64,000 bases of DNA, taken from Christensenellaceae bacterium (lineage in GTDB: Bacteria; Bacillota; Clostridia; Christensenellales; Christensenellaceae). The stretch covers positions 2,542,001 to 2,606,000 of the forward strand of contig AP025580.1 in assembly GCA_022846035.1 (NCBI GenBank). Reading direction: 5' to 3'. The notes below the pieces were generated by a model. It saw only the letters and a list, made by a program, of their open reading frames with translations, was not told the DNA's origin and did not search any database. This document shows positions 1-7,210 of the stretch, piece after piece. Both the position numbers and the translations under genes were made by a program. How positions within the stretch are numbered: position 1 is the first letter of the stretch; the number at the start of each line of letters is the position of its first letter.

Positions 1-372
1 CTTAAGGCCTGCGGTCCTGATCTGCGAAAGCTTTTTGCAGATATGCCGTTCCGTTTCCACATGAAAACAGATGCGTTCCGCCCCGATACCAACCATCTCG
101 TCCACGAAAAAATCATTTTGCATTGCCATGATGTGTACATCATACGTAAGGGATGTTTTTTCCTTTAACTGTTTGACCGTATCCACGCCAATGGGCATGC
201 TTGGGCTGAAATACCCGTCGAGAATATCGACGTGCAGCATTTTGCAACCGGCCCGTTCCAAAACCTTTACTCCCTGTTCCAGGTTGCACAAGTCCATGCA
301 GATCAGCGACGGGGAAACAGCCGCGACGTCCGCAGGCTTTCTGGATGTCACCAGAGAAATATTTTCATTCAT
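1..372 (-). CDS. Ribulose-phosphate 3-epimerase family protein (3' end beyond window)
   Basis: TIM-barrel epimerase that would interconvert ribulose-5-phosphate and xylulose-5-phosphate or a related ketose phosphate. Only the N-terminal 124 residues are in the window. The motif SPSLICMDLCNL near residue 19, then LHVDILDGYFSPSMP and YDVHIM, match the substrate and metal region of the family. The start at 372 follows an AAGGAG site at 382-387. It is the third gene of an operon behind hxlA and hxlB, with its ribosome site overlapping the hxlB stop codon. That context suggests regeneration of the ribulose-5-phosphate acceptor or use of the product. A second, separate family member lies at 22348-23010. 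Exact substrate is uncertain. Confidence 0.85.
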   Translation of the reverse strand, partial: MNENISLVTSRKPADVAAVSPSLICMDLCNLEQGVKVLERAGCKMLHVDILDGYFSPSMPIGVDTVKQLKEKTSLTYDVHIMAMQNDFFVDEMVGIGAERICFHVETERHICKKLSQIRTAGLK

Positions 373-385
373 TTGTCCCCGCTCC

Positions 386-940
386 TTATTCCAGATTTGC
401 GTGCAGGCGGAACATAATTTCCGAGGTCGTATTGTTTATTTCCATCAACCGCAGGACCACATAGTCAAGATACAAAAGCACGCTTTGTTCAAACAGTGAC
501 CCCATCGGCTGTATGGATTCAATATTCGCTTTTTGATCGGATTTTGCCGTGGGGGCACTGATCCTTATCACCACGTCCGCCAGCCGTCCGATCGTCGCCT
601 CCGGAAAAATCGTAACGGTTGCCAGCCGCGCGCCGATTTCCTTACATTTTTTGGCCATCGAAACAAGGCTTCCCGTCTCTCCAGAGCCACTGGCGATCAG
701 GAGCAGGTCGCCTTTTTCAATGGAGGGCGTCACGATCTCCCCCACCACGAATACCTTTTTTCCCATATGCATCAAACGCATGGCAAAACAGTTTACCATC
801 AGGCCGCTGCGGCCCCTTCCCGCAATAAAAATACGTTTCGCCTGTTGTATGCAATCCACGAGCTGCACAGTCTGCTCTTCCTTGATACTGCCCAGCGTTG
901 CTTCCAGTTCCTTTGTGATCGTCAAAATATCCGCGCTCAT
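386..940 (-). CDS. hxlB: 6-phospho-3-hexuloisomerase (SIS domain)
   Basis: Predicted cytosolic isomerase converting D-arabino-3-hexulose-6-phosphate to fructose-6-phosphate, the second step of the ribulose monophosphate pathway. The 184-residue length is typical. A single SIS domain is visible with the sugar-phosphate motif AGRGRSGL (about residues 40-47) and the serine-rich ASGSGETGS loop (about 83-91). It sits between hxlA (15 bases upstream) and an rpe-like gene, the classical arrangement. The hxlA-hxlB pairing makes the call much firmer than the SIS fold alone would. Confidence 0.88.
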   Translation of the reverse strand: MSADILTITKELEATLGSIKEEQTVQLVDCIQQAKRIFIAGRGRSGLMVNCFAMRLMHMGKKVFVVGEIVTPSIEKGDLLLIASGSGETGSLVSMAKKCKEIGARLATVTIFPEATIGRLADVVIRISAPTAKSDQKANIESIQPMGSLFEQSVLLYLDYVVLRLMEINNTTSEIMFRLHANLE

Positions 941-955
941 ATTCCGCTCCCCCCG

Positions 956-1585
956 TTAGTTCATTTTTTCGCGGATCAGCTTGGCCTTCGCCGTCCGGTC
1001 GCCCTGCGTCATGATGCCCTCGCCCACAATGATGACCTCCGGCTCCAGCCGTACATAAGCGTCCACGCTCTCCGCCGTGATTCCGCCCGCAAGCGCGATC
1101 TTGCTGGATTTGATATGCTTTTGTATCTTTCCGAAATGCTCGTCCATGCTCATACCCGGACGCTGCAGGTCCTTTGAGGTATGCAGGCAGATATAGTGTA
1201 CGCCCATTTCCTCCAACCGCTCGATACGCGCTTCAAGGTCCTTTACCGCCAGCAGGTCCGCCATGATTGCTTTTTCGTAAGCGTTTGCGCAATCCACGGC
1301 GGCCTTGATAGTCGCGTCCTCCGTCGCGGCCATAACCGTAACAATATCCGCGCCCGCCGCAAAGGCAACACCCGCTTCATATTGCCCCGCGTCCATAATT
1401 TTCAGGTCCGCCAACACCTCGTGCTGCGGATATTTTTCCTTAATCTGCGTAACGATAGGCAGGCCGCATTCCATAAGAAGCGGCGTACCCATTTCGATGA
1501 TGTCCACATATTCGGCGACTTCTTCCAAAATCTTGCTGGTTTTATCCAAATTCTCGCAAAAATCCATTGCCAATTGAAGTTTCAT
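956..1585 (-). CDS. hxlA: 3-hexulose-6-phosphate synthase
   Basis: Member of the OMP-decarboxylase superfamily (HUMPS/KGPDC). It would condense formaldehyde with ribulose-5-phosphate, or run in reverse to make ribulose-5-phosphate. The 209-residue single domain carries the diagnostic ADLKIMDAG motif near residue 58, the phosphate-binding AGGI segment near 166 and VGEGI near 187. 3-keto-L-gulonate decarboxylase is the close alternative, but the neighbouring isomerase gene hxlB favours the synthase. First gene of the operon; its promoter is an exact consensus sigma-A site at 1617-1645. In a gut anaerobe the role may be formaldehyde removal or pentose supply rather than growth on C1 compounds (inference). 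Confidence 0.85.
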   Translation of the reverse strand: MKLQLAMDFCENLDKTSKILEEVAEYVDIIEMGTPLLMECGLPIVTQIKEKYPQHEVLADLKIMDAGQYEAGVAFAAGADIVTVMAATEDATIKAAVDCANAYEKAIMADLLAVKDLEARIERLEEMGVHYICLHTSKDLQRPGMSMDEHFGKIQKHIKSSKIALAGGITAESVDAYVRLEPEVIIVGEGIMTQGDRTAKAKLIREKMN

Positions 1586-1616
1586 AATCGGTTCTACCCC
1601 CTGTTGAATTTAGTTC

Positions 1617-1645
1617 ATTATAAAACCATTAGGCACATATGTCAA
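1617..1645 (-). promoter_or_regulatory. Consensus sigma-A promoter of hxlA-hxlB-rpe
   Basis: On the minus strand, TTGACA (1645-1640) and TATAAT (1622-1617) are separated by exactly 17 bases, 32 bases upstream of the hxlA start. Both hexamers are perfect consensus. Confidence 0.8.
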
Positions 1646-1686
1646 CTATATTTATTTCTTTTTAGGAACTTTTGTAAACTTTTTTC

Positions 1687-1716
1687 TTGACTTTGCTCCC
1701 CCGCAGCGTTTATGCT
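1687..1716 (+). promoter_or_regulatory. Promoter of the fructokinase gene
   Basis: TTGACT (1687-1692), an 18-base spacer and TATGCT (1711-1716) precede the PfkB gene. It is divergent from the hxl promoter, so both operons share one 160-base regulatory region. Confidence 0.55.
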
Positions 1717-1749
1717 AAAGATGAAGAAACCTGCAACGGAGGCAACACT

Positions 1750-2721
1750 ATGAATAAAAAACAATTTGATATTCTTGCCCTTGGCGAACTCCTCATCGAC
1801 ATGGCGCCGCACGATCCATCCGCTTCCGGCGGCCAATTATTCGAGGCCAACCCCGGCGGCGCGCCCTGCAACGTTCTTGCTATGGCCGCCAAACTCGGTT
1901 CCGTCTGTTCCTTTATCGGCAAGGTGGGCGACGATACTTTCGGCCGCGCCCTGCGCGATACGGTAAAGCAGCTCGGGATCGACACCCGTTGCCTGAAAAC
2001 GGACGCGCATACGCCGACCACGCTTGCGCTCGTTAATTTAGACGCGCAGGGAGAACGCTCCTTTACTTTTTACCGCAAGCCGGGCGCGGACCTGATGCTA
2101 CATAAGGATGATATTGATTTCAGCCATATAAAGGATGCCCGTATTCTTCATTTCGGTACCATGTCCCTGACGGGCGATCCATGCCGCAGCGCAACCAAAG
2201 CCGCCGTTTCCTATGCGCGCAGCCACGGCTGTCTGGTTTCCTTTGATCCGAATATCCGCATGCTTTTGTGGGATCATGAGAAAGACCTGCGCTCCGCGAT
2301 ACATTACGGCCTTAAGCACTGCGATATTCTGAAAATGTCGGATGAAGAGCTTTTATATTACAGTGGGGAAAACGAAATACACAACGCCGCCCAAAGCCTC
2401 CACGAAGCCTATCCCTCCATCCATCTGATGCTCATCACGCTGGGCGCGGAGGGCTGCCTCGTTCTCATCGGAAACGATTGCTTCCATATCCCCGGCTGTT
2501 ACCAGCCCTCAGTGGTCGACACCACCGGCGCCGGAGATTCCTTTTTAGGCGTTTTCCTGCATGACATCGCATGCCAGGATTTCGGGAGCTTATCCCTGCA
2601 ATCCCTTGCCCGCACGGCGCAGCGCGCCAACGCCGCCGCATCCATCGTCATCGGGCGCAAGGGCGCTCTGCTCATGATGCCGTCCGAAGCGGAGATTATG
2701 CAGGCCTTGCCCGCGCGCTGA
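1750..2721 (+). CDS. PfkB-family carbohydrate kinase, probable fructokinase
   Basis: Ribokinase-fold kinase of 323 residues, most like fructokinases that phosphorylate fructose with ATP to fructose-6-phosphate. The N-terminal substrate signature GGAPCNVLA (about 34-42) and the C-terminal catalytic DTTGAGDSF box (about 257-265, Asp as base) are both intact. The ATG at 1750 is chosen because GGAGG lies at 1738-1742; an in-frame start at 1687 would be inside the promoter. It is transcribed divergently from hxlAB-rpe; both would feed fructose-6-phosphate. Substrate assignment is by family only. Confidence 0.85.
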   Translation: MNKKQFDILALGELLIDMAPHDPSASGGQLFEANPGGAPCNVLAMAAKLGSVCSFIGKVGDDTFGRALRDTVKQLGIDTRCLKTDAHTPTTLALVNLDAQGERSFTFYRKPGADLMLHKDDIDFSHIKDARILHFGTMSLTGDPCRSATKAAVSYARSHGCLVSFDPNIRMLLWDHEKDLRSAIHYGLKHCDILKMSDEELLYYSGENEIHNAAQSLHEAYPSIHLMLITLGAEGCLVLIGNDCFHIPGCYQPSVVDTTGAGDSFLGVFLHDIACQDFGSLSLQSLARTAQRANAAASIVIGRKGALLMMPSEAEIMQALPAR

Positions 2722-2801
2722 TTTGTTCTTTTTATATTTCCTGATTCTTTCTTTGCTTTCTGTTTATATATTAGGTATTCTTAAGCGCAGGAGAAAATCA
2801 G

Positions 2802-4235
2802 ATGTCTGAAAGAACAGCCCCCGAATATTATGCAAAACACAAATGGTCGATTCTCGCCGTACTGATCTTTATGCCGTTCATGGCGACGCTCGACGGCACG
2901 ATTGTCAATGTCGCTCTGCCCGTCATGGTAAAGGATCTGCATACGGATATGGAATCCATCCAGATGGTCGTCATCGTTTACCTGATCGCGGTCGTCGCTT
3001 CCATCCTGCTTTTCGGACGGCTGGGCGACATCAAGGGCAAGGGCCGCCTGTTTATGGTCGGTACGGTCATTTTTACCGCCGGCTCCCTGATGGCGGGGCT
3101 TTCGCACGATTTAAATACGCTCATTGTCTCCCGCGTGGTCGAGGGGATCGGCGGCGCGGCCGCTATGGCCAATAACCAGGGTATTATTACCGAGGTCTTT
3201 CCCGCAAGCGAACGCGGACGGGCGCTCGGTATCTCGGGCATTGCCGTTGCGCTTGGCACCATGCTCGGCCCACCTCTGGGCGGACTGATCGTCACTTACT
3301 TAAGCTGGAATTATATCTTCCTGATCAACGTTCCTATCGGCGTGGTCGGCTTCCTGCTCGCGCTAAAACTTTTGCCGCGCGGCCAAAAAACACAGCAAAA
3401 GGTGGACTACCGTGGAGCCGTATCTCTTGGCGCGGCAGTGATCCTCTTTTTCTTCGGTTTGCTTACAGGCGAAAACGTCGGCTACGACAAATATTACATT
3501 ATATTATCCTTTATCGCGGCGGCCGGCCTTGTCGTATTGTTCCTGTACTTCGAGCGCAGGCAACAGCAGCCCATTGTCGACTTGTCGCTTTTTAAAAATT
3601 CGCTGTTCACATTAAGTATCGTCTGTGTACTCATCCAATTCTTCGCCATGAGCGGTATCAGCATTATCCAGCCTTTTTACATCGAGGATGTGCTGAAAAT
3701 AGACGCCGGCTCCACCGGTCTTGTGATGATGAGCCTGCCCATCGTTATGGGCATCATGTCGCCTATATCCGGATATATATCGGATAAGGTCGGTCCTGCC
3801 AAGGTCACGCTTGTGGGGCTTGTCATCATGACGGCAGGCCTTGCGTTGCTCGCGACCATGACGGCGACCGAGCCCGTATACAAGCTAGTTATTTACTTAT
3901 GTGTCGTGGGCTTTGGCGCAGGCGTTTTTTCAGCGCCAAACACCTCTCTTATTATGTCCACGGCCCCCAAAGAAAAGCTCGGCATCACGGGCAGTATCAA
4001 CGCTTTCACGCGCAATTTCGGCAGCGTGACCGGTATCTCGCTGCTGACCACGCTGCTTTATTCATTGATGAGTTCCAAGGCGGGACACCGTGTGGACGGA
4101 TACATCAGCGGCAGGCCCGACATCTTCGTATACGGTATGCAGACCGTATATACGATCGGCGTGGCGATTCTTGCCGTAAGCGTAATTCTGACAGTCGTCC
4201 GCTTATTCCAGAACAAAAAACAGTCCGTTTCTTAA
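2802..4235 (+). CDS. MFS transporter, DHA2/EmrB-QacA type drug exporter
   Basis: Integral membrane proton-coupled exporter of 477 residues, the length usual for the 14-helix DHA2 family. It starts with a short cytoplasmic segment and a first helix containing MPFMATLDGTIVNVALP (about 20-36, the typical helix-1 motif D1). The loop 2-3 motif GRLGDIKGKGRLF (about 73-85) and the helix-5 motif C region ALGTMLGPPLGG (about 149-160) are clear. A GGAGA ribosome site precedes the ATG. It is followed by a strong terminator and is probably monocistronic. Substrates cannot be predicted. Confidence 0.9.
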   Translation: MSERTAPEYYAKHKWSILAVLIFMPFMATLDGTIVNVALPVMVKDLHTDMESIQMVVIVYLIAVVASILLFGRLGDIKGKGRLFMVGTVIFTAGSLMAGLSHDLNTLIVSRVVEGIGGAAAMANNQGIITEVFPASERGRALGISGIAVALGTMLGPPLGGLIVTYLSWNYIFLINVPIGVVGFLLALKLLPRGQKTQQKVDYRGAVSLGAAVILFFFGLLTGENVGYDKYYIILSFIAAAGLVVLFLYFERRQQQPIVDLSLFKNSLFTLSIVCVLIQFFAMSGISIIQPFYIEDVLKIDAGSTGLVMMSLPIVMGIMSPISGYISDKVGPAKVTLVGLVIMTAGLALLATMTATEPVYKLVIYLCVVGFGAGVFSAPNTSLIMSTAPKEKLGITGSINAFTRNFGSVTGISLLTTLLYSLMSSKAGHRVDGYISGRPDIFVYGMQTVYTIGVAILAVSVILTVVRLFQNKKQSVS

Positions 4236-4250
4236 TTCTTCGAATATTAT

Positions 4251-4277
4251 AAAAAGAACGCTTCGGCGTTCTTTTTT
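4251..4277 (+). terminator. Rho-independent terminator after the MFS gene
   Basis: Perfect 11-bp stem around a TTCG tetraloop (loop 4262-4265) followed by a T run. It separates the transporter from htrA. Confidence 0.85.
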
Positions 4278-4311
4278 CTATTCACAAATTTGTTACTTTT
4301 CTTTCAAAGTT

Positions 4312-4328
4312 TGTTCAAGCGCAGTTCA
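4312..4328 (+). promoter_or_regulatory. TTCA direct repeat upstream of htrA, candidate response-regulator site
   Basis: Two TTCA cores (4314-4317 and 4325-4328) lie 11 bases apart, as expected for an OmpR-family dimer on one helix face. The same spacing occurs at 5716-5730 and 5948-5962, ahead of the two small transcripts downstream of htrA. Binding is inferred only. Confidence 0.4.
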
Positions 4329-4425
4329 AGAATTCGTCACTTTCCCGCTATATCATTAAATTGTAAACAATAAGGGAAGCAAAGGCTTACCGTATACTAT
4401 ATGAGCTGCAAAGGAGGCTTAAACA

Positions 4426-5703
4426 ATGAACAACTATTATAACAATGAAAATGACGGTCTTCAGGATATTCCGGGCTTCGTAAACCACAACGCCCCTGTC
4501 CCGCAAGGCAACAATTATCATAACAGCTATTATCCGTATCATAATTTCGATCCCAACAGCAACCAGACAAGCGGAGGCAGCAAAAAACCAAAGAAAGAAA
4601 AATCCCCGTTCCTCACCAAAAAGGTAGCGGCGGTAGTACTCACAGCCTGCATCGCGACCTCGGCGTTTCTCGGCTTTGGCGCAGGCAGCTTAAACAGCGC
4701 GTCCGGAACTCCGGCAGGTAGCGGCGCCGATCGTTCCGTTATGCAGACGGCGACAGAGCTCAGCGGCGGCGCAGACCTCTCAGTCTCGCAGATCGTGGAT
4801 AAGGCGGCAAACTCTATTGTAGAAATCACCACCGAGGTAACGCAAACCAACCAGTTCATGCAGCAGGTAACGGGCGAAGCGGCCGGAAGCGGCGTCATTA
4901 TTTCGGAAGACGGCTATATTGTAACCAACAACCATGTTGTAGAGGGCGGCAGCAAGTTTACCGTCCGCCTGAAAAATGAGGAAAGCTATGAAGCAACGCT
5001 CATCGGACGCGATCCGCAGATGGACCTTGCGGTACTTAAAATCGATGCGGCAGGGCTTACGCCCGTAACTTTCGGCGACTCTTCCGCGCTTGAGGTGGGC
5101 GATACGGCGGTCGCCATCGGCAATCCGCTCGGCACACTCGGCGGCACAGTCACCAACGGTATCGTAAGCGCGCTTAACCGCGAACTCGATCTTGGCGATA
5201 CGAGGATGAACTTGATCCAGACGAACGCGGCAATTAACCCCGGCAACTCGGGCGGCGGACTGTTTGACGGACAAGGCAACCTCATCGGTATCGTTGTTGC
5301 AAAATCCGGCGGCACCAACATCGAGGGCCTCGGCTTCGCCATTCCGATCAACGACGCCCGCAGCGTGATCGACAGTATCATTAAGGACGGTTATGTAAAA
5401 GGACGTATCGATTCCGGCATGACCTTTGTGGACATTGCCTCGGAGCAGGAAGCGATGCTCTACGGTCTTTCGGGCACAGGCGCTTATGTCTCTTCCGTAA
5501 CGAAAGGCTCGGCTGCGGAACAGGTCGGCGTGAAATCCGGAGACCGCCTGGTGGCGATCGACGACCAGGAAGTAACGAGCGTATCTGACGTCAACAGTAT
5601 CCTTGACGGCCATTCCGTCGGCGATACGGTCAAAATAACGGTAGAGCGTTCCGGCAGGACGGGTTCTGCGGAAATCACGCTCAGCGAATACGTACCAGAG
5701 TAA
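4426..5703 (+). CDS. htrA: HtrA/DegP-like trypsin-fold serine protease with PDZ domain
   Basis: Membrane-anchored envelope protease of 425 residues. A polar, Asn/Tyr-rich cytoplasmic tail of about 60 residues precedes one transmembrane helix (about 67-86), then the protease domain with His170 (TNNHV), Asp200 (DLAVLK) and Ser275 (NPGNSGGG), and a C-terminal PDZ domain (about 325-420). This is the Gram-positive HtrA layout. It degrades or refolds misfolded secreted proteins. AAGGAGG at 4411-4417 sets the start. It is transcribed alone. A TTCA direct repeat upstream suggests control by an envelope-stress two-component system (CssRS type), which is not in this window. Confidence 0.93.
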   Translation: MNNYYNNENDGLQDIPGFVNHNAPVPQGNNYHNSYYPYHNFDPNSNQTSGGSKKPKKEKSPFLTKKVAAVVLTACIATSAFLGFGAGSLNSASGTPAGSGADRSVMQTATELSGGADLSVSQIVDKAANSIVEITTEVTQTNQFMQQVTGEAAGSGVIISEDGYIVTNNHVVEGGSKFTVRLKNEESYEATLIGRDPQMDLAVLKIDAAGLTPVTFGDSSALEVGDTAVAIGNPLGTLGGTVTNGIVSALNRELDLGDTRMNLIQTNAAINPGNSGGGLFDGQGNLIGIVVAKSGGTNIEGLGFAIPINDARSVIDSIIKDGYVKGRIDSGMTFVDIASEQEAMLYGLSGTGAYVSSVTKGSAAEQVGVKSGDRLVAIDDQEVTSVSDVNSILDGHSVGDTVKITVERSGRTGSAEITLSEYVPE

Positions 5704-5713
5704 GTTCTTAATT

Positions 5714-5890
5714 TGTTCACAATTATTTCATGCAGACTTCACATATGAGGCCTAACATGAATATAACAACAAACGAGGAGGGCCGTGCCTATGGTATGAA
5801 AGAAACTTTTGAAACATAACCCCACCCAAACAGAACCTACAATTAATATATATCATCTAAGAGACATCCGCCGCGAGGCGGATGTTTCTT
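5714..5890 (+). ncRNA. Candidate small transcript A with micro-ORFs, downstream of htrA
   Basis: Between htrA and 5890 there is no normal gene. A TTCA-N7-TTCA repeat (5716-5730) is followed 12 bases later by a weak -10 (CATATG, 5742-5747). A strong ribosome site GAGGAGGG (5775-5782) then leads into GTG-CCT-ATG-GTA-TGA (5785-5799), overlapping an 8-codon frame ATG..TAA at 5796-5819. The unit ends in a 9-bp GC-rich hairpin with T-rich tail (5864-5890). The layout resembles a regulated micro-ORF RNA. A near copy follows at 5948-6271. Function unknown. Confidence 0.4.
5864..5890 (+). terminator. Rho-independent terminator
   Basis: Stem ACATCCGCC / GGCGGATGT around GCGA, followed by TTCTTTT. It closes small transcript A and any htrA read-through. 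Confidence 0.8.
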
Positions 5891-5947
5891 TTGCCATTTA
5901 ATTCTTAAGCGTTCTTAAGAAAGTATTCAGCTTTTTTTCCGTTTAGG

Positions 5948-6271
5948 TTCATGCTCTGTTCACATTATCCCTTTATAATGAAAACAACATCATGAAAGGA
6001 GCGGCGTGCCTATGTAAAACGGATCTTTGATCTTCTGTCCCCAAACTATTGAATAAGAAATAAAATATAATCTTGGTGAAAAATACTGTCCATCCGCCGA
6101 AGCTTTGCACACTAAGAAAGAGGGCTTTCGGAAAACCACCAATGATCATACATATATGGAAGCTTTCTTTTAAAAAAGCAAGTGCCTATCGGCGGATACG
6201 ACAGACAAGCAATTATAGCGCCGCGGCAAATATCGCCGCACGAAAAAAACCTCGCTAATGCGAGGTTTTTT
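5948..6271 (+). ncRNA. Candidate small transcript B, near-duplicate of transcript A leader
   Basis: TTCA repeat (5948-5951, 5959-5962), then TATAAT (5974-5979) with no -35 box, as in activator-dependent promoters. The following sequence copies transcript A: AACA, GGAG and GTGCCTATG align, giving a micro-ORF GTG-CCT-ATG-TAA (6006-6017) behind AAAGGAG. The rest (about 6090-6196) can form a long-range stem between ATCCGCCGA (6092-6100) and TCGGCGGAT (6188-6196), and the unit ends at the hairpin 6243-6271. I see no signature of SRP RNA, tmRNA, RNase P RNA or a known riboswitch. A 61-codon frame at 6073 lacks a ribosome site. Confidence 0.4.
6243..6271. terminator. Bidirectional terminator
   Basis: A-run, stem ACCTCGC / GCGAGGT around TAAT, then T-run. 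It can end transcript B on the plus strand and the nitroreductase operon on the minus strand. Confidence 0.8.
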
Positions 6272-6292
6272 ATATGCTCCATCCAGTTTAGT

Positions 6293-6889
6293 TTATCCAT
6301 ATATTTTCACAATATCGTCAAACGGCTTAAATTCCCGTTTTTCCGGACGTTCCGCCGCCTTGCCGAAAGGCATCTGCGCGATCAGCTCCCATTCTTTGGG
6401 AACGTTCCATTCGTTCCTGACCGCCTCGTCCACCAGCGGGTTATAATGCTGCAGGGATGCGGCAATGTTTTCTTCCTCGAAAACAAGCCACACGGCATAC
6501 TGCAAAATCGCATTGTTATGTTGCGAAAATTGTCCGAATTTATCCGCATAAAGCGCAAAATCCTGTTGATATTTTTGTACGGTCTGCGTATTTTCAAAGA
6601 AAAGCACCGTACCGTTTCCGCCCCTGAACCCATCCATCTTTTTTTCGGTGCGCGCAAAAGCGTCCGGCGGCGTCACGCCGCGCAGAATATCTTTCGTCAT
6701 ATCCCAGAATTTTTCATGCTCTCGGTCTAAAAGCACAATCATCCTTGAGCTCTGCATATTAAATGCATTGGGCGCGTAAAGGGCGAGCCTTAACATGTCT
6801 TCTATTTTCTTTTTGGTGATTGTCTCGCTGCGCTCCAGAACGCGAATCGAACGGCGGTCGCGTATTACTTCATTTAGTTTCGTCCTCAT
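6293..6889 (-). CDS. Nitroreductase-family flavoprotein
   Basis: Probable FMN-dependent NAD(P)H oxidoreductase of 198 residues. The N-terminal DRRSIRVLE (about 11-19) is the FMN-phosphate-binding RRSxR motif. A second feature, APNAFNMQSSRMIV (about 39-52), contacts FMN. A C-terminal FGKAAERPEKR segment is typical of the family. The gene overlaps the preceding DUF3795 gene by 20 bases, so the two are translated as a pair. Physiological substrate unknown. Confidence 0.85.
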   Translation of the reverse strand: MRTKLNEVIRDRRSIRVLERSETITKKKIEDMLRLALYAPNAFNMQSSRMIVLLDREHEKFWDMTKDILRGVTPPDAFARTEKKMDGFRGGNGTVLFFENTQTVQKYQQDFALYADKFGQFSQHNNAILQYAVWLVFEEENIAASLQHYNPLVDEAVRNEWNVPKEWELIAQMPFGKAAERPEKREFKPFDDIVKIYG

Positions 6890-7172
6890 TTACCGTCACC
6901 TTTACTTCTTCCTGTTCGTTCGTATTTTTCCATTCACGGCACTGATCAAGCCGCAGTCCGCCGTCGCCGTAGTCCTTGTCCTTGGCGAATTTGACGAGCT
7001 TCCTGCATGGAAAAACCTCACACTGTCCGCAGTGCTTGAGTTTTTTATCCTCACAGCAGCTTTTAATTGGGCACCTTGCCGCCCAGACAGGCTTATCCCT
7101 GCTTATGCATCCGCCGCACTTGTCAAAATAACCGCAATCCGCGCAAATTCTCCCACATCTGGATTCTATCAT
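6870..7172 (-). CDS. DUF3795 cysteine-rich protein
   Basis: Small 100-residue protein with ten cysteines, arranged as CGRICADCGYFDKCGGC then CPIKSCC and CGQCEVFPC. This is the pattern of DUF3795, thought to bind metal. Many members occur next to flavin or nitroreductase-type genes, as here, where its 3' end overlaps the nitroreductase start. Function is not established. The call rests on the cysteine spacing and on length. Confidence 0.75.
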   Translation of the reverse strand: MIESRCGRICADCGYFDKCGGCISRDKPVWAARCPIKSCCEDKKLKHCGQCEVFPCRKLVKFAKDKDYGDGGLRLDQCREWKNTNEQEEVKVTVNEDETK

Positions 7173-7210
7173 ACCATTGATACCTCTTTTTCCCCTTGTT
7201 TCACCGGCGT

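Noticed and set aside
4780-5613. 277-codon frame antisense to htrA
   Set aside because: Mirror of a high-GC third-position coding gene; no recognisable domain and no start signal.
5986-6271. tmRNA, SRP RNA or RNase P RNA in the htrA downstream gap
   Set aside because: Looked for the tag region with CCA-ended acceptor, the SRP apical loop and the RNase P core; none found.
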